Assembly: GCF_003259225.1 (NCBI RefSeq)
Contig: NZ_QHJF01000002.1
Location: 101,788-165,787, forward strand
Length of the DNA: 64,000 bases
Reading direction: 5' to 3'
DNA from: Marinomonas arctica
GTDB taxonomy: Bacteria; Pseudomonadota; Gammaproteobacteria; Pseudomonadales; Marinomonadaceae
Shown: positions 47,311 through 57,387 of the stretch, in pieces
Position numbering within the stretch: position 1 is the stretch's first letter
How the letters are laid out: every line of letters begins with the position of its first letter
The notes under the pieces: model-generated
Told to the model about the DNA's origin: nothing
Databases searched by the model: none
Seen by the model: only the letters and a program-made list of their open reading frames with translations
Program-made: the position numbers and the translations under genes

Positions 47311-49890
47311 ATGCAATTTCAAACAGGTACTTTTTTAACGTCGGTGATCGATGAGAAACCGACGTTATCTTCCGCCTATGATACTCCTATGCATGCTTAT
47401 GATGAGGCCTTCACGGAAGATCGCCAACCTCGCCCTCATTGGGAGTCCATCATGCGTCACATGGGGAGTCTTACCAATGAGGAGATGCTTGATAGGCAGC
47501 GTCGTGCCCAGCGTATCCTTCGTGAAGATGGCGCCACCTATAATTTAACCAGCGACCCGCTCACCCCCAGTGTGTGGTCGCTGGACCTTATTCCAAATAT
47601 CATTCAGACCGAGGAATGGCTCACGATTGAACAAGGTTTAGCACAGCGCTCAACCTTGTTTGACCTGGTGCTAAAGGATCTTTATGGCCCACAAGAATTA
47701 TTGAAAAACGGCATCATTCCTTCTGAAATCATTTTTAGTCACCCAGGCTTTTTACGCCAATGCCATGGCGTAACCGTACCTGGCGCTCACCAATTATTGT
47801 TGCACGCCGTGGATTTGGTACGTGATCCAAGTGGCCAATTTCAAGTTATTGGCGACCGAACCCAAGCGCCCAATGGCGCAGGTTATGCGTTGGAAAACCG
47901 GACGGTTGTCTCACGTGTGATTCCAAACAGTTTCCGAGACAGCCAAGTACGTCGACTCGCAAGCTTCTTTTTGTCTTTCAAAAGCATGCTTTCTTCGTTA
48001 GCCAGCCAATGGACAGATACGCCACGCATCGTAGTACTCAGCCCTGGAGCATTAAGCAGCACCTATTTCGAGCAAGCGTACCTAGCGAATTATTTAGGCT
48101 TTTCACTTGTTCAAGGCAGTGACTTAACAGTACGTAATGGCGCCGTATGGATGAAGTCGCTCAACGGCTTAGCCCGTGTCGATGTTATCTTACGTCGTGT
48201 GGATGACGCCTATTGCGATCAAGCAGAATTAAGAGCCGACTCCTTCCTTGGCGTACCGGGCTTACTGGAAGTGGTTCGAGCTGGCAACGTCGTGCTTGCC
48301 AACCCGTTGGGCAGCGGCATTTTAGAAGCCCCCGCTTTGATTAAGTTTTTACCGGCCATCAGCGAATTTTTATTGGGCGAACAGCTGTCCATTCCCTCTG
48401 TGTCAACATGGTGGTGTGGCGACAATGACGATTTCCATTACGTCCTTGCCAATATACACAATTTAATTATTAAGCCGGCCATTCGTCGCCATGACAGTAG
48501 CAGTGCCTATGGTCATACGCTAACGGAAAAACAAAAGCTGAGTCTGATAGAAAAGATCAAAAAAAATCCGCATCTTTATGTGGCGCAAAGCTATGTCCCA
48601 GGATCCATGTCCCCCATTTGGTTAGAGGGCAAAATGCAAGCTCGCCCGAGTATTTTGCGCGCCTTTACTGTCTCCAATCCAACGGGATACACAGTGATGC
48701 CTGGAGGATTATCTCGCACTGGGGAGTCGTCCCAAGAAGCCATCGTCTCGCACATCAGTCGCTCAAAAAGCAAAGACACTTGGATACTGGCCGCCGAGCC
48801 AGAAGAACAAACGTCCTACCAAATAGACCAAGTTCTTCTGCACGATGAAGCACTACAGTCCAACCTACCTAGTCGAGTGATTGAAAACTTATTTTGGATG
48901 GGACGCTATGCTGAACGCGCTGAAATCAGCATGCGCTTACTGCGTACTATTTTTAAACAAATGAACGGGGTGGACCCATTACCAGAAGAAAGCCAACGCA
49001 CATTACTGGAAATGGCGTCTACTCAGACAAGCTGTTTACCTGGCTTTATGGAAGGCGATGAGGATATGTTTGCGCATCCTGAAGCTGAGCTAGTTTCCAT
49101 TATTACGGATGGCAGCAGAGCCGGCTCCGTGAAAGCCAACCTACAAGCCATGCTAAGTTGCAGTGAGCAGGTCAAAGAAATGCTGTCTGCCGACACTCGT
49201 ATTATTATCAACGAGTTACGTGATCACATCCATGAATTGGATCGCGCCTATACCAATGGCCTCCCGTCTGCCCCAGAGGAGTCTTTAGACAGCTTAGTGA
49301 CCTCATTATTGGCGCTATCAGGCTTGAATCACGAAAGTATGTTGCGTGGTCTCGATTGGACTTTCCAAGAAATTGGTCGTCGTACAGAGCGCGCGCTGCA
49401 AACCGCCACCTTGCTACGCTCGGCATTAACCAAACCTTTGTCTTCTACTTCTCAACAACAGATTCTAGAATCGGTTTTATTGAGCGTCGAAGCCCTTATT
49501 TCTTTCCGTCGCCGCTACCGCAACCGAGCACGTGTTGCCTACGGACTAGACTTGCTGATGATTGATGGCACCAATCCACGCTCTTTGTTGTATCAAGTGG
49601 AACAATTGCGCAAGTATATTATCGAATTACCAAGAAACAACAGCACCACGGCTGGCCTAAGTCCCGAGCACAAGATTATCCTCAAGTCATTGAACGATAT
49701 TCAGCTTGCCGATTTAGAGGCACTGGCCAAGGTCGATGACAAAACACAAAGCCGTGTCAAATTAGAAGGATTGATGACCGAGCTTTTAGAACAACTAGAG
49801 CAGTTTACCGTGCTCATTAGTGATAAGTATTTTGATCATACCGCTGGCCCTCAATCCTTGACCGACGCAATCAAAGGAACTCGCCTATGA
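47311..49890 (+). CDS. Fused CP_ATPgrasp and alpha-E protein
   Basis: 859 aa that join, in one chain, a second CP_ATPgrasp domain (about 30-500; SVWSLDLIPNIIQTEEWLTIEQGLAQR, VDLVRDPSGQFQVIGDRTQAPNGAGYALENR, VLSPGALSSTYFEQAYLANYLGFSLVQGSDL) and an alpha-E domain (about 525-840; SRVIENLFWMGRYAERAEISMRLLR, RGLDWTFQEIGRRTERALQTATLL). The order equals genes one and two of the operon joined, showing the two work as a pair. The nucleotide site is altered: where gene one has KPANESGGYGM this has KPAIRRHDSSSAYGH, so this copy may bind ATP differently or be inactive. Confidence 0.92.
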   Translation: MQFQTGTFLTSVIDEKPTLSSAYDTPMHAYDEAFTEDRQPRPHWESIMRHMGSLTNEEMLDRQRRAQRILREDGATYNLTSDPLTPSVWSLDLIPNIIQTEEWLTIEQGLAQRSTLFDLVLKDLYGPQELLKNGIIPSEIIFSHPGFLRQCHGVTVPGAHQLLLHAVDLVRDPSGQFQVIGDRTQAPNGAGYALENRTVVSRVIPNSFRDSQVRRLASFFLSFKSMLSSLASQWTDTPRIVVLSPGALSSTYFEQAYLANYLGFSLVQGSDLTVRNGAVWMKSLNGLARVDVILRRVDDAYCDQAELRADSFLGVPGLLEVVRAGNVVLANPLGSGILEAPALIKFLPAISEFLLGEQLSIPSVSTWWCGDNDDFHYVLANIHNLIIKPAIRRHDSSSAYGHTLTEKQKLSLIEKIKKNPHLYVAQSYVPGSMSPIWLEGKMQARPSILRAFTVSNPTGYTVMPGGLSRTGESSQEAIVSHISRSKSKDTWILAAEPEEQTSYQIDQVLLHDEALQSNLPSRVIENLFWMGRYAERAEISMRLLRTIFKQMNGVDPLPEESQRTLLEMASTQTSCLPGFMEGDEDMFAHPEAELVSIITDGSRAGSVKANLQAMLSCSEQVKEMLSADTRIIINELRDHIHELDRAYTNGLPSAPEESLDSLVTSLLALSGLNHESMLRGLDWTFQEIGRRTERALQTATLLRSALTKPLSSTSQQQILESVLLSVEALISFRRRYRNRARVAYGLDLLMIDGTNPRSLLYQVEQLRKYIIELPRNNSTTAGLSPEHKIILKSLNDIQLADLEALAKVDDKTQSRVKLEGLMTELLEQLEQFTVLISDKYFDHTAGPQSLTDAIKGTRL

Positions 49891-50768
49891 GATATCGTGT
49901 TCGTCATATTACAGAATACACTTACGGCGCGCCTGTCAGCTTATGCTACAACATGGCACATCTACTGCCGCGCGATACCCGAAATCAACGCTGTCTTCAT
50001 CAGAAAATACAGATCAATCCGCCCCCCGTTTACCAAAACGATGGGGAGGATTATTTTGGCAATCAAACCTTCTATTTCTCAATTCAAGAAGCGCATAAAA
50101 AATTGGTGATCGACGTCACAACCGACTTTGAAATCGCCTCGCTTAACGTGCTTGAGTGGCAAGCACAAAGTACGCTCAGTTGCGGTGAATTACGCGCCAT
50201 GTTGAACGCCCCCAACACGCCAGAACTGCGGATGGCAAAAGAATACTTATTAGATTCACCACAAATTCGCCGTTCAGAGGATTTAAAAGCCTACGCTCTA
50301 AGTACTTTTGCCGATGACGAGCCTGTTTTGCAGGCCGCCATGGCGTTTACCCACAAAATTTTCAGCGAATTTAAATTCGATCCCAGCACCACAACCGTTG
50401 CGACGCCTCTCGAACAAGTGCTAAAGCAACGTAGTGGTGTGTGCCAAGACTTTGCCCATTTAGCCATCGGTTGCTTGCGCTCAGTGGGCATTCCAGCACG
50501 TTACATGAGCGGTTATTTAGAAACCTTGCCCCCACCAGGACAAGAAAAGCTGGTCGGAGCGGATGCCTCTCACGCTTGGTTTGCAATATTTACACCGGAT
50601 TTTGGCTGGGTAGAATTTGATCCTACGAACGATTTAATGCCAAATGAACAGCACATTGTGACCGCGTGGGGCAGAGACTATTCAGACGTCACCCCCTTAC
50701 AAGGCGTCATTTTTGAAGGTGGCGGCTCCCAACAATTAGCGGTCTCAGTGGACGTAAGAAGAGTTTGA
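49887..50768 (+). CDS. Transglutaminase-like cysteine protease
   Basis: 293 aa. It has the same N-terminal beta domain (RYRVRHITEYTYGAPVSLCYNMAHLLPRD) and transglutaminase core, with triad C186 (QRSGVCQDFAHLAIG), H229 (ADASHAWFAIF) and D245 (VEFDPTNDLMP). It lacks DUF2126. ATGA overlap with the preceding gene. Last gene of the operon; 109 bases before the helicase gene. Members may hydrolyse or transfer the amide product made by the ATP-grasp partners; this is inference from gene association. Confidence 0.93.
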   Translation: MRYRVRHITEYTYGAPVSLCYNMAHLLPRDTRNQRCLHQKIQINPPPVYQNDGEDYFGNQTFYFSIQEAHKKLVIDVTTDFEIASLNVLEWQAQSTLSCGELRAMLNAPNTPELRMAKEYLLDSPQIRRSEDLKAYALSTFADDEPVLQAAMAFTHKIFSEFKFDPSTTTVATPLEQVLKQRSGVCQDFAHLAIGCLRSVGIPARYMSGYLETLPPPGQEKLVGADASHAWFAIFTPDFGWVEFDPTNDLMPNEQHIVTAWGRDYSDVTPLQGVIFEGGGSQQLAVSVDVRRV

Positions 50769-50877
50769 CTTGATAGTACATAGCATGTGAATCAGATATA
50801 AGGTAAGCTTCGCACAATTCTTGCATAACCTGACCATTCAGCTTTGCGCCTGCCTTTGATATAACATGAGAACATCT

Positions 50878-52263
50878 ATGAGTTTCAACAAACTTGGGCT
50901 TTCTGCCCCCATCTTAAAAGCCATTGAAGACCAAGGCTATACTGAGCCATCTGCAATACAAGCTCAGGCTATACCCGCTATCCTTGAAGGCCAAGATGTG
51001 ATGGCCGCCGCCCAAACCGGCACAGGTAAAACCGCTGGTTTTACCTTACCCTTGCTTGAACTGCTTAGTAAAGGCGAACACGCTCAAGGCAATCAGGTTC
51101 GTGCATTAGTCTTAACACCCACACGAGAGCTTGCTGCCCAAGTGGCGGAAAGTGTGAAAGATTACGGACGTCATCTCGCCCTAAAATCCACTGTGGTTTT
51201 TGGTGGCGTAAAGATCAATCCACAGATGATGGCACTGCGTCGCGGCGCGGATATTTTGATCGCCACGCCTGGCCGCATGATGGATCTATACAACCAAAAC
51301 GCGGTGAAATTCGACAAGCTCGAAATACTGGTATTGGATGAAGCAGACCGCATGCTCGACATGGGCTTTATTCATGACATTAAAAAAATCCTCGCGATTC
51401 TGCCGAAGAAACGCCAGAACCTTTTGTTTTCTGCGACCTTTTCACCTGAAATTCGTCAACTTGCTAAGGGCTTGGTAAACAACCCTATCGAGATTTCTGT
51501 GACGCCGCGCAATGCCACGGCCGTGTCTGTTGAACAGTGGTTGCACCCTGTCGATAAGAAACGCAAAACGGAACTATTGATTCAATTGATTTCCGAGGGA
51601 CGTTGGGACCAAGCTTTGGTGTTCTCACGCACCAAACACGGCGCCAATAAGATCACCAAACAACTAGAAGACGCGGGCATTCGTTCTAGCGCCATTCATG
51701 GCAACAAAAGCCAAGGCGCACGTACTCGCGCTCTGGCCGATTTTAAAGAGGGTAGAATTCGTATTCTGGTCGCAACGGACATTGCTGCCCGTGGACTAGA
51801 CATCGAACAACTGCCCCATGTAGTGAACTTCGACCTACCCGATGTAGCAGAAGATTACGTGCACCGTATTGGCCGTACAGGACGTGCTGGCGCAACAGGC
51901 AAAGCCATTTCATTGGTAGCCGCCGACGAGCTAGATCAATTACGCGCTATTGAACGTTTGACTCAGAAGCTCATTGAGCGTCGTTATGAAGATGATTTCA
52001 TGCCAACACACATGTTGCCTGATACCACTCTTGATACGCGTCCAATCAAGCCTAACAAGCCGAAAAGACCGCGTGAACAAACCAATGCACCAAGACAAGG
52101 CAATGGCGCGAAACAAGGTGGTAACCCAGCAAGACAGGGCAATGCGCCTAAATCTGGCAACCGTCGCCCAGCGCCAAAAGCCGAAGTCACCCCAGGCCAA
52201 GGTCTGCGTAGCAAGCCGCTTGCTCCTGCTCGTCGTAACCGCAAACCAAGCAGCGACAATTAG
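50878..52263 (+). CDS. rhlE: DEAD-box RNA helicase (RhlE type)
   Basis: 461 aa ATP-dependent RNA helicase. Motifs in order: Q motif [24 protein letters not shown], Ia [58 protein letters not shown] and [12 protein letters not shown]. The C-terminal tail (about 385-461) is basic and rich in Pro, Gly, Gln and Asn ([20 protein letters not shown]), typical of RhlE and important for RNA binding. The start at 50878 gives [13 protein letters not shown] as in RhlE; an ATG at 50866 adds four residues. Confidence 0.93.
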   Translation: MSFNKLGLSAPILKAIEDQGYTEPSAIQAQAIPAILEGQDVMAAAQTGTGKTAGFTLPLLELLSKGEHAQGNQVRALVLTPTRELAAQVAESVKDYGRHLALKSTVVFGGVKINPQMMALRRGADILIATPGRMMDLYNQNAVKFDKLEILVLDEADRMLDMGFIHDIKKILAILPKKRQNLLFSATFSPEIRQLAKGLVNNPIEISVTPRNATAVSVEQWLHPVDKKRKTELLIQLISEGRWDQALVFSRTKHGANKITKQLEDAGIRSSAIHGNKSQGARTRALADFKEGRIRILVATDIAARGLDIEQLPHVVNFDLPDVAEDYVHRIGRTGRAGATGKAISLVAADELDQLRAIERLTQKLIERRYEDDFMPTHMLPDTTLDTRPIKPNKPKRPREQTNAPRQGNGAKQGGNPARQGNAPKSGNRRPAPKAEVTPGQGLRSKPLAPARRNRKPSSDN

Positions 52264-52298
52264 TCGTTACTCATCGCGTAAAAACTAAGTAAACAGCA

Positions 52299-52330
52299 TA
52301 AAAAAACCACCGCTTAGGTGGTTTTTTTAT
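52299..52330. terminator. Bidirectional intrinsic terminator
   Basis: AAACCACC and GGTGGTTT around a five-base loop, with seven A on one side and seven T on the other. It serves the helicase gene and the convergent tcyP gene. Confidence 0.9.
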
Positions 52331-52351
52331 GCTTTACAGTCTGAAATGGAA

Positions 52352-53743
52352 CTAGCTGTTTTTCAGCTCTAACTCTGGCTCTTCATCGCGTGCAAACACA
52401 CCTGCGTCTGAATGTCCTAACCACTTCGACGTAATAGTGCCGGCCGTCATGGCACCGTTCACGTTCACAGCAGTACGCCCCATATCGATCAAAGGCTCAA
52501 TCGAGATCAACAAACCTGCCAAGGCAACAGGCATATCCAAGGCAGACAGTACGATCAAGGCCGCAAAAGTCGCGCCACCACCGATGCCCGCAATACCAAA
52601 TGAACTGATGGTTACGATAGCAATCAGTGAAATAATAAAGCTTGGATCCAATGGATTAATACCAATCGTCGGAGCAATCATCACAGCGAGCATGGCCGGA
52701 TACAAACCGGCACAACCATTCTGGCCCATGGTGGCACCAAAAGACGCCGAGAAGTTAGATTCACCTTCACCGTTACCAAGGCGTTTGACCTGAGTATCAA
52801 TGTTCAGTGGAATCGTGCCAGCGCTTGAACGGGAAGTAAAAGCAAACAACAAAACAGGCAATACTTTCTTTAAATAACGTAAAGGGGAAATACCATTAAA
52901 CGCCAGCAAGCATAAATGCATAACCAGAATCAGCGCCAGCCCCACATAAGACGCTACAACAAAGTTTAACAAGGTCAAAATATCAGACACATTGGACCCT
53001 GCAACCACTTTGGTCATCAGAGCAAGAATACCGTATGGTGTTAGGCTTAGCACCATGCGCACCAAAGTTCTAACAATAGATTGAGCGACGTCAACAAAAC
53101 GCTCGAAACTTGCCCCTAACTCTGGCTCTTTACGCGCAACTGTCACACCAGCAATCCCTACAAAAGCGGCAAAAATAACCACCGCAATCGTTGAGGTAGG
53201 ACGACTACCTGCTAAATCAGCAAAAGGATTGCCTGGGAAAAAAGAGGTAATCATGTCAGCAAACGACACACTGGCCAACCCTTCTAGGCTAGTTTCTAGC
53301 GCCGCGCCTCGTGCCATTTCACGGGCGCCTTGTACGATACCTTCTGCAGACAAACCAAATAAGTTACTAACGAAAACACCGATCAAGGCAGACACCGCCG
53401 TCGTCGCAAGCAAAATACCAATGATACCGCCAGACATTTTGCCCAAAGAGCCCGTGTCTTTTACCTTCACTATGGCGCCAATGATTGATACCAAAATCAA
53501 CGGCATAATGATCATCTTCAGCAAGCTAACATAGCCATAACCAACAATGTTGACGTACTCTAACGTCTCACTGTTGGTTGCACTGTCAACACCATAGATA
53601 AATTGCAACGCCGCACCAAACGCCACGCCCAAACCCAAACCAGTAAATACTTGAGTGGATAAGGTCTTTTTGGCTTTTTGTAATTTAAACAACAAAGCGA
53701 TTAACAAAGCGAACACCGCTAAGTTAAGAATGGGATACAACAT
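52352..53743 (-). CDS. tcyP: L-cystine:proton/sodium symporter TcyP
   Basis: 463-aa member of the dicarboxylate/amino acid:cation symporter family. It is collinear with Escherichia coli TcyP (YdjN), a cystine importer: NIVGYGYVSLLKMIIMPLILVSII, LTPYGILALMTKVVAGSNVSDILTL, LLFAFTSRSSAGTIPLN (substrate hairpin), GATMGQNGCAGLYPAMLAVMIAPT and IEPLIDMGRTAVNVNGAMTAG (helix 8 Asp/Asn residues). Eight helices and two re-entrant hairpins are expected. Single gene; the 296 bases between its start and the HD-GYP gene hold no gene I can support. Confidence 0.94.
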   Translation of the reverse strand: MLYPILNLAVFALLIALLFKLQKAKKTLSTQVFTGLGLGVAFGAALQFIYGVDSATNSETLEYVNIVGYGYVSLLKMIIMPLILVSIIGAIVKVKDTGSLGKMSGGIIGILLATTAVSALIGVFVSNLFGLSAEGIVQGAREMARGAALETSLEGLASVSFADMITSFFPGNPFADLAGSRPTSTIAVVIFAAFVGIAGVTVARKEPELGASFERFVDVAQSIVRTLVRMVLSLTPYGILALMTKVVAGSNVSDILTLLNFVVASYVGLALILVMHLCLLAFNGISPLRYLKKVLPVLLFAFTSRSSAGTIPLNIDTQVKRLGNGEGESNFSASFGATMGQNGCAGLYPAMLAVMIAPTIGINPLDPSFIISLIAIVTISSFGIAGIGGGATFAALIVLSALDMPVALAGLLISIEPLIDMGRTAVNVNGAMTAGTITSKWLGHSDAGVFARDEEPELELKNS

Positions 53744-54039
53744 GGAGGAAAACCTTAAAAAATCACCTATAGAACACCGTCTTCTCTGCTACTTAACGAC
53801 AGCAAGCAGAAAAACGATACGTTAAGCCCATGTTAACAAAATGCTGACCAAATGGATAAGACGGAAAAATCATTAACTTATATAAGAAAAACGAATAAGA
53901 AGTACTTCCCTTCACAAATCAGTAAAAAAATCGAATTATACTGCCTAGGAGTTTGCAAAAATCCCCAAGCTCAACTTCTATTAAAAGACAACAGCGTCCC
54001 GTTATTACTAACACAACTCATAGACCATGGAAGTACATA

Positions 54040-56523
54040 GTGACGATTGAAAAAACAGTACTCAGACGCTTCCCTATCAGAATACTCGTTGCCAACATGT
54101 TTCTTATGGCGATTGTAATGACGGCGGGTATCGCCATCTCATTACAATACAATGCCAGTAAAAATATGGTCGTTGCTCACATACTGTCTAGCATGAATTT
54201 ACTGTCAGCTCATATGAGAGACAGTGTTCACAGTCTAGAAAATGACGCCAAACAAACCGTTACCTTACTGACAGAACTCATCGATACAGACCTATCAGAC
54301 ACCCGTATTGAAGACAAAACTAGCCTATTAAGCGCATTTTTACGAGAACGTCCAGAGCTATACAGCCTTTATATTGGTGACAAACAAGAGAACTTTTTTC
54401 AAATCGTTAACTTGGACTCAGCCAAAGACATAAGACAACGAATGGGAGCTCAAACGGATGACCGTTGGGCCGCAGTTGATATTTCAGGCATCGGAGAACA
54501 ACGGCTACGCCGCACTTATTACTATTCTGATACCTTGCGTTTAAATCATCAAAAGACTGAAAACAGCCATTTCTTCCCCACAAAACGACCATGGTTTGTG
54601 GCATCAGAGCAAAATCACATTGACAAAACGCAGCCCTACCTTTTTCAGCACTTACAAATATCGGGGCAGACCTATGCCAAAAGAATCCGCAATACCGAAC
54701 AAGTCGTTGGCTTAGACATACTGCTCTCTTCCCTATCAGATCAACTGACGTTGTCTTCATCAACGTTTTTAAATGGCCAAGAGCAAGCGGTCTTGTTTAA
54801 CCAAAATGGCAACATTCTCGCCTCAAATAAAACACTCTATGACTCAGACAAAACAACCCCCATTCAATCTTTACAGGATTACCTTGGCACCTCCCCCAAT
54901 CATTTAATCGACCTAGCTAATGACCCAAAAGCACAACAACCCATATTGATCGAAAAACGAGATCGTCAGCAATATTATGTGTTTGTCACCGCCATCGGTA
55001 ATGACATATTGAATCGACAATACCTAGCCATGCTTTTGCCTAAAGACCTATTGTTTCAACACGCCACCGAAGAAGCACTCCATTCCGCACTGTTTAGTGC
55101 TCTGGTCATGGTCGTTCTATTGCCTATTATCTGGCTATTTAGCGCTCCCATCGTGCGCCCTATTAGACAATTACAACGCGAAACCGAGAAGATAAAACAA
55201 CGTCAATTTGACGATGTCACATTCACCGATTCACACATCAAAGAAATCTGGCAACTGTCTAACGCCTTTGTCGCCATGTCTCAAGACATCAAACAACATG
55301 AAGCCAGTCAAAAAGAATTTATGGAAGCCTTAATTCGTTTAATCGCTACTGCTATTGATAATAAATCGGCTCATACAGGCGGTCATTGTTATCGAGTACC
55401 AGAACTAGGATTAATGTTGTCCGAGGCCTTAGAGCAGACCCAAGAGGGCCCTTATAAAGATTTCGCCTTCGCCAATGATAACGAACGTCTAGAGTTTCGC
55501 ATTGCGGCTTGGCTGCACGATTGCGGCAAAATCACCATGCCCGAACACATTATGGACAAGGGCTCCAAACTAGAATGTCTCTATAATCGTATTCACGAAA
55601 TCCGCACTCGTTTTGAGGTCCTATGGCGGGATGCCGAAATAGCGTATTTACATGCAGTGCACATGGAAAAACAAAACCCAGCGGCGGCTTTAAAAGTCTG
55701 GCAAGAACGTCAAAACGCCTTACAGGAACAATTTGCTTTTATTGCCAAAGCCAACCTTGGCAGCGAGTTCATGAGTGAAGCAGACCAACAAAAAGTCAGA
55801 GAGATTGGCACACAGACATGGACACGACACTTTAGTGACCGCTTAGGCTTATCGCCCGCAGAAGAAACCATGCGAACCACACAAGCCCAAACAGTCGATC
55901 TAAACCATGAAGAAACAGCACAGCAAGGCATAACAGAAAGTCTATTATCCGATAAACCTGAGCACATTATTCCGCGTTTCAAAGAAATGACATTTGATCC
56001 ATTATTAGGCATCAAAATGGCCATACCAGAACACCAATATAACCAAGGTGAAATCTACAATCTCACCATACAAAAAGGCACACTGACCAAAGAAGATCGA
56101 TTTAAAATCAACGAACACATTATCAGCACCATTACCATGTTGGAAAACCTGCCCTTTCCACCCGAGCTCAGTCGAGTACCGCATTACGCTTCCACTCACC
56201 ACGAAAGAATGGACGGCCAAGGCTACCCACGCAAACTCAATGCCGAACAACTGAGTATCCCTGACAGAGTGCTGATGATCGCCGATGTATTCGAAGCACT
56301 AACCGCCTCAGATCGCCCCTACAAAACAGCCAACCCCATCAGTGTTGCCATCGACATCATGTACAAGATGTGCCTAGAAGGTCACCTTGACCTACAGATG
56401 TTCCGTTTCTTTTTAACCAGTAAAACCTATTTAAAATACACACAGAAATTTTTGCCAGACAGCCAAATAGACGACATTGATATCGAACCCTATTTAGAAA
56501 ATAAACAGAGAGAAGATAAATAG
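54040..56523 (+). CDS. Membrane HD-GYP domain protein with a large insertion
   Basis: 827 aa, GTG start at 54040 with GGAAG six bases upstream; a TTG 29 codons earlier is unlikely. It has a membrane helix at about 17-38, a periplasmic Cache-like sensor (about 40-345; FFPTKRPWFVASEQ), a second helix at about 350-372, HAMP, then HD-GYP. The metal motifs are HTGGHCYRV, WLHDCGKI (HD near 493) and, far downstream, HHERMDGQGYP (near 720-728), with IADVFEALTASDRPYK after it. About 240 residues separate HD from GYP where about 60 is usual, so roughly 170-180 are inserted. Likely a cyclic di-GMP phosphodiesterase; the insertion may affect activity. Confidence 0.9.
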   Translation: MTIEKTVLRRFPIRILVANMFLMAIVMTAGIAISLQYNASKNMVVAHILSSMNLLSAHMRDSVHSLENDAKQTVTLLTELIDTDLSDTRIEDKTSLLSAFLRERPELYSLYIGDKQENFFQIVNLDSAKDIRQRMGAQTDDRWAAVDISGIGEQRLRRTYYYSDTLRLNHQKTENSHFFPTKRPWFVASEQNHIDKTQPYLFQHLQISGQTYAKRIRNTEQVVGLDILLSSLSDQLTLSSSTFLNGQEQAVLFNQNGNILASNKTLYDSDKTTPIQSLQDYLGTSPNHLIDLANDPKAQQPILIEKRDRQQYYVFVTAIGNDILNRQYLAMLLPKDLLFQHATEEALHSALFSALVMVVLLPIIWLFSAPIVRPIRQLQRETEKIKQRQFDDVTFTDSHIKEIWQLSNAFVAMSQDIKQHEASQKEFMEALIRLIATAIDNKSAHTGGHCYRVPELGLMLSEALEQTQEGPYKDFAFANDNERLEFRIAAWLHDCGKITMPEHIMDKGSKLECLYNRIHEIRTRFEVLWRDAEIAYLHAVHMEKQNPAAALKVWQERQNALQEQFAFIAKANLGSEFMSEADQQKVREIGTQTWTRHFSDRLGLSPAEETMRTTQAQTVDLNHEETAQQGITESLLSDKPEHIIPRFKEMTFDPLLGIKMAIPEHQYNQGEIYNLTIQKGTLTKEDRFKINEHIISTITMLENLPFPPELSRVPHYASTHHERMDGQGYPRKLNAEQLSIPDRVLMIADVFEALTASDRPYKTANPISVAIDIMYKMCLEGHLDLQMFRFFLTSKTYLKYTQKFLPDSQIDDIDIEPYLENKQREDK

Positions 56524-56551
56524 AAAATACCGCAGACTTGCGCCACCTCAC

Positions 56552-56569
56552 TGTATAACGCAATATACA
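56552..56569. promoter_or_regulatory. ModE-like palindrome upstream of modA
   Basis: TGTATA-N6-TATACA, a perfect inverted repeat 48 bases before the modA start codon. ModE sites are AT-rich palindromes with TATA cores at a similar position, so a molybdate-dependent operator is plausible. The match to the Escherichia coli ModE box is only partial and no modE gene is in the window. Confidence 0.4.
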
Positions 56570-56617
56570 ACGCATCAATATCAGCCCTATCCACGACAAT
56601 TCGATAAGGATGCCTTC

Positions 56618-57379
56618 ATGCGCTTCTTGCGTCTATTCAGCGCTCTACTGTTTAGCGGCTTACTGGTCATCAGCCCTTCCCTCTACGCGGAAGTAGTCTA
56701 TGTTGCTGTCGCTTCCAATTTTACAGACGCCATGAAAGACATTGCCAAACAATACGAGGCAGAGTCAGGCAACAAAGTGGCACTCACCTTTGGTTCCTCA
56801 GGTAAATTCGTCGCTCAAATTCAACACGGCGCGCCTTTTCAAGTGTTTTTATCCGCCGACCAAAACAAACCTGATGCTTTAGAGAAAGCCGAACTGGTCG
56901 TTCCAAACAGTCGTTTTACTTACGCCATTGGTGCGCTGGCCTTGTGGTCAGCCAAAGCGGATTTCATTCATAATAATGAGGACCGTTTAAAAAACGGTGA
57001 CTTTAATAAAGTCGCATTAGCCAACCCAAAACTGGCGCCTTATGGCGTGGCCGCCATGGAAGTGCTGGAAGGTCTTGGTCTAACCACGGCCACCCAACCA
57101 AAATGGGTCATGGGCGAAAACATTTCACAAACCTATCAATTTGTTAGCACAGTGAATGCAGACCTAGGGTTCGTGGCGTTGTCACAAATCATGAGCCAAG
57201 GGCAAATTAAATCAGGCTCAAGCTGGATCATCCCCGCGGATCAATACAGTCCTATACGCCAAGATGCCGTCTTATTAAAAAGCGCCGCAAGCAGCGCTGC
57301 TGCACGAGACTTACTTGACTACTTACGCAGTGACAAAGCCCGTCGCATCATTCACTCCTACGGCTACAAAATGGAATAA
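56618..57379 (+). CDS. modA: Molybdate-binding periplasmic protein
   Basis: 253 aa. Signal peptide MRFLRLFSALLFSGLLVISPSLYA with cleavage before EVVYVAVASNF. Ligand-site blocks are VAVASNFTDAM, FGSSGKFVAQIQHGAPFQVFLSAD, LAPYGVAAMEVLEGLGL and VNADLGFVALSQIM, all typical of ModA, which binds molybdate or tungstate. AAGGATG lies upstream of the ATG. First gene of modABC; needed for molybdenum-cofactor enzymes. Confidence 0.95.
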   Translation: MRFLRLFSALLFSGLLVISPSLYAEVVYVAVASNFTDAMKDIAKQYEAESGNKVALTFGSSGKFVAQIQHGAPFQVFLSADQNKPDALEKAELVVPNSRFTYAIGALALWSAKADFIHNNEDRLKNGDFNKVALANPKLAPYGVAAMEVLEGLGLTTATQPKWVMGENISQTYQFVSTVNADLGFVALSQIMSQGQIKSGSSWIIPADQYSPIRQDAVLLKSAASSAAARDLLDYLRSDKARRIIHSYGYKME

Positions 57380-57387
57380 CCCCAAAA

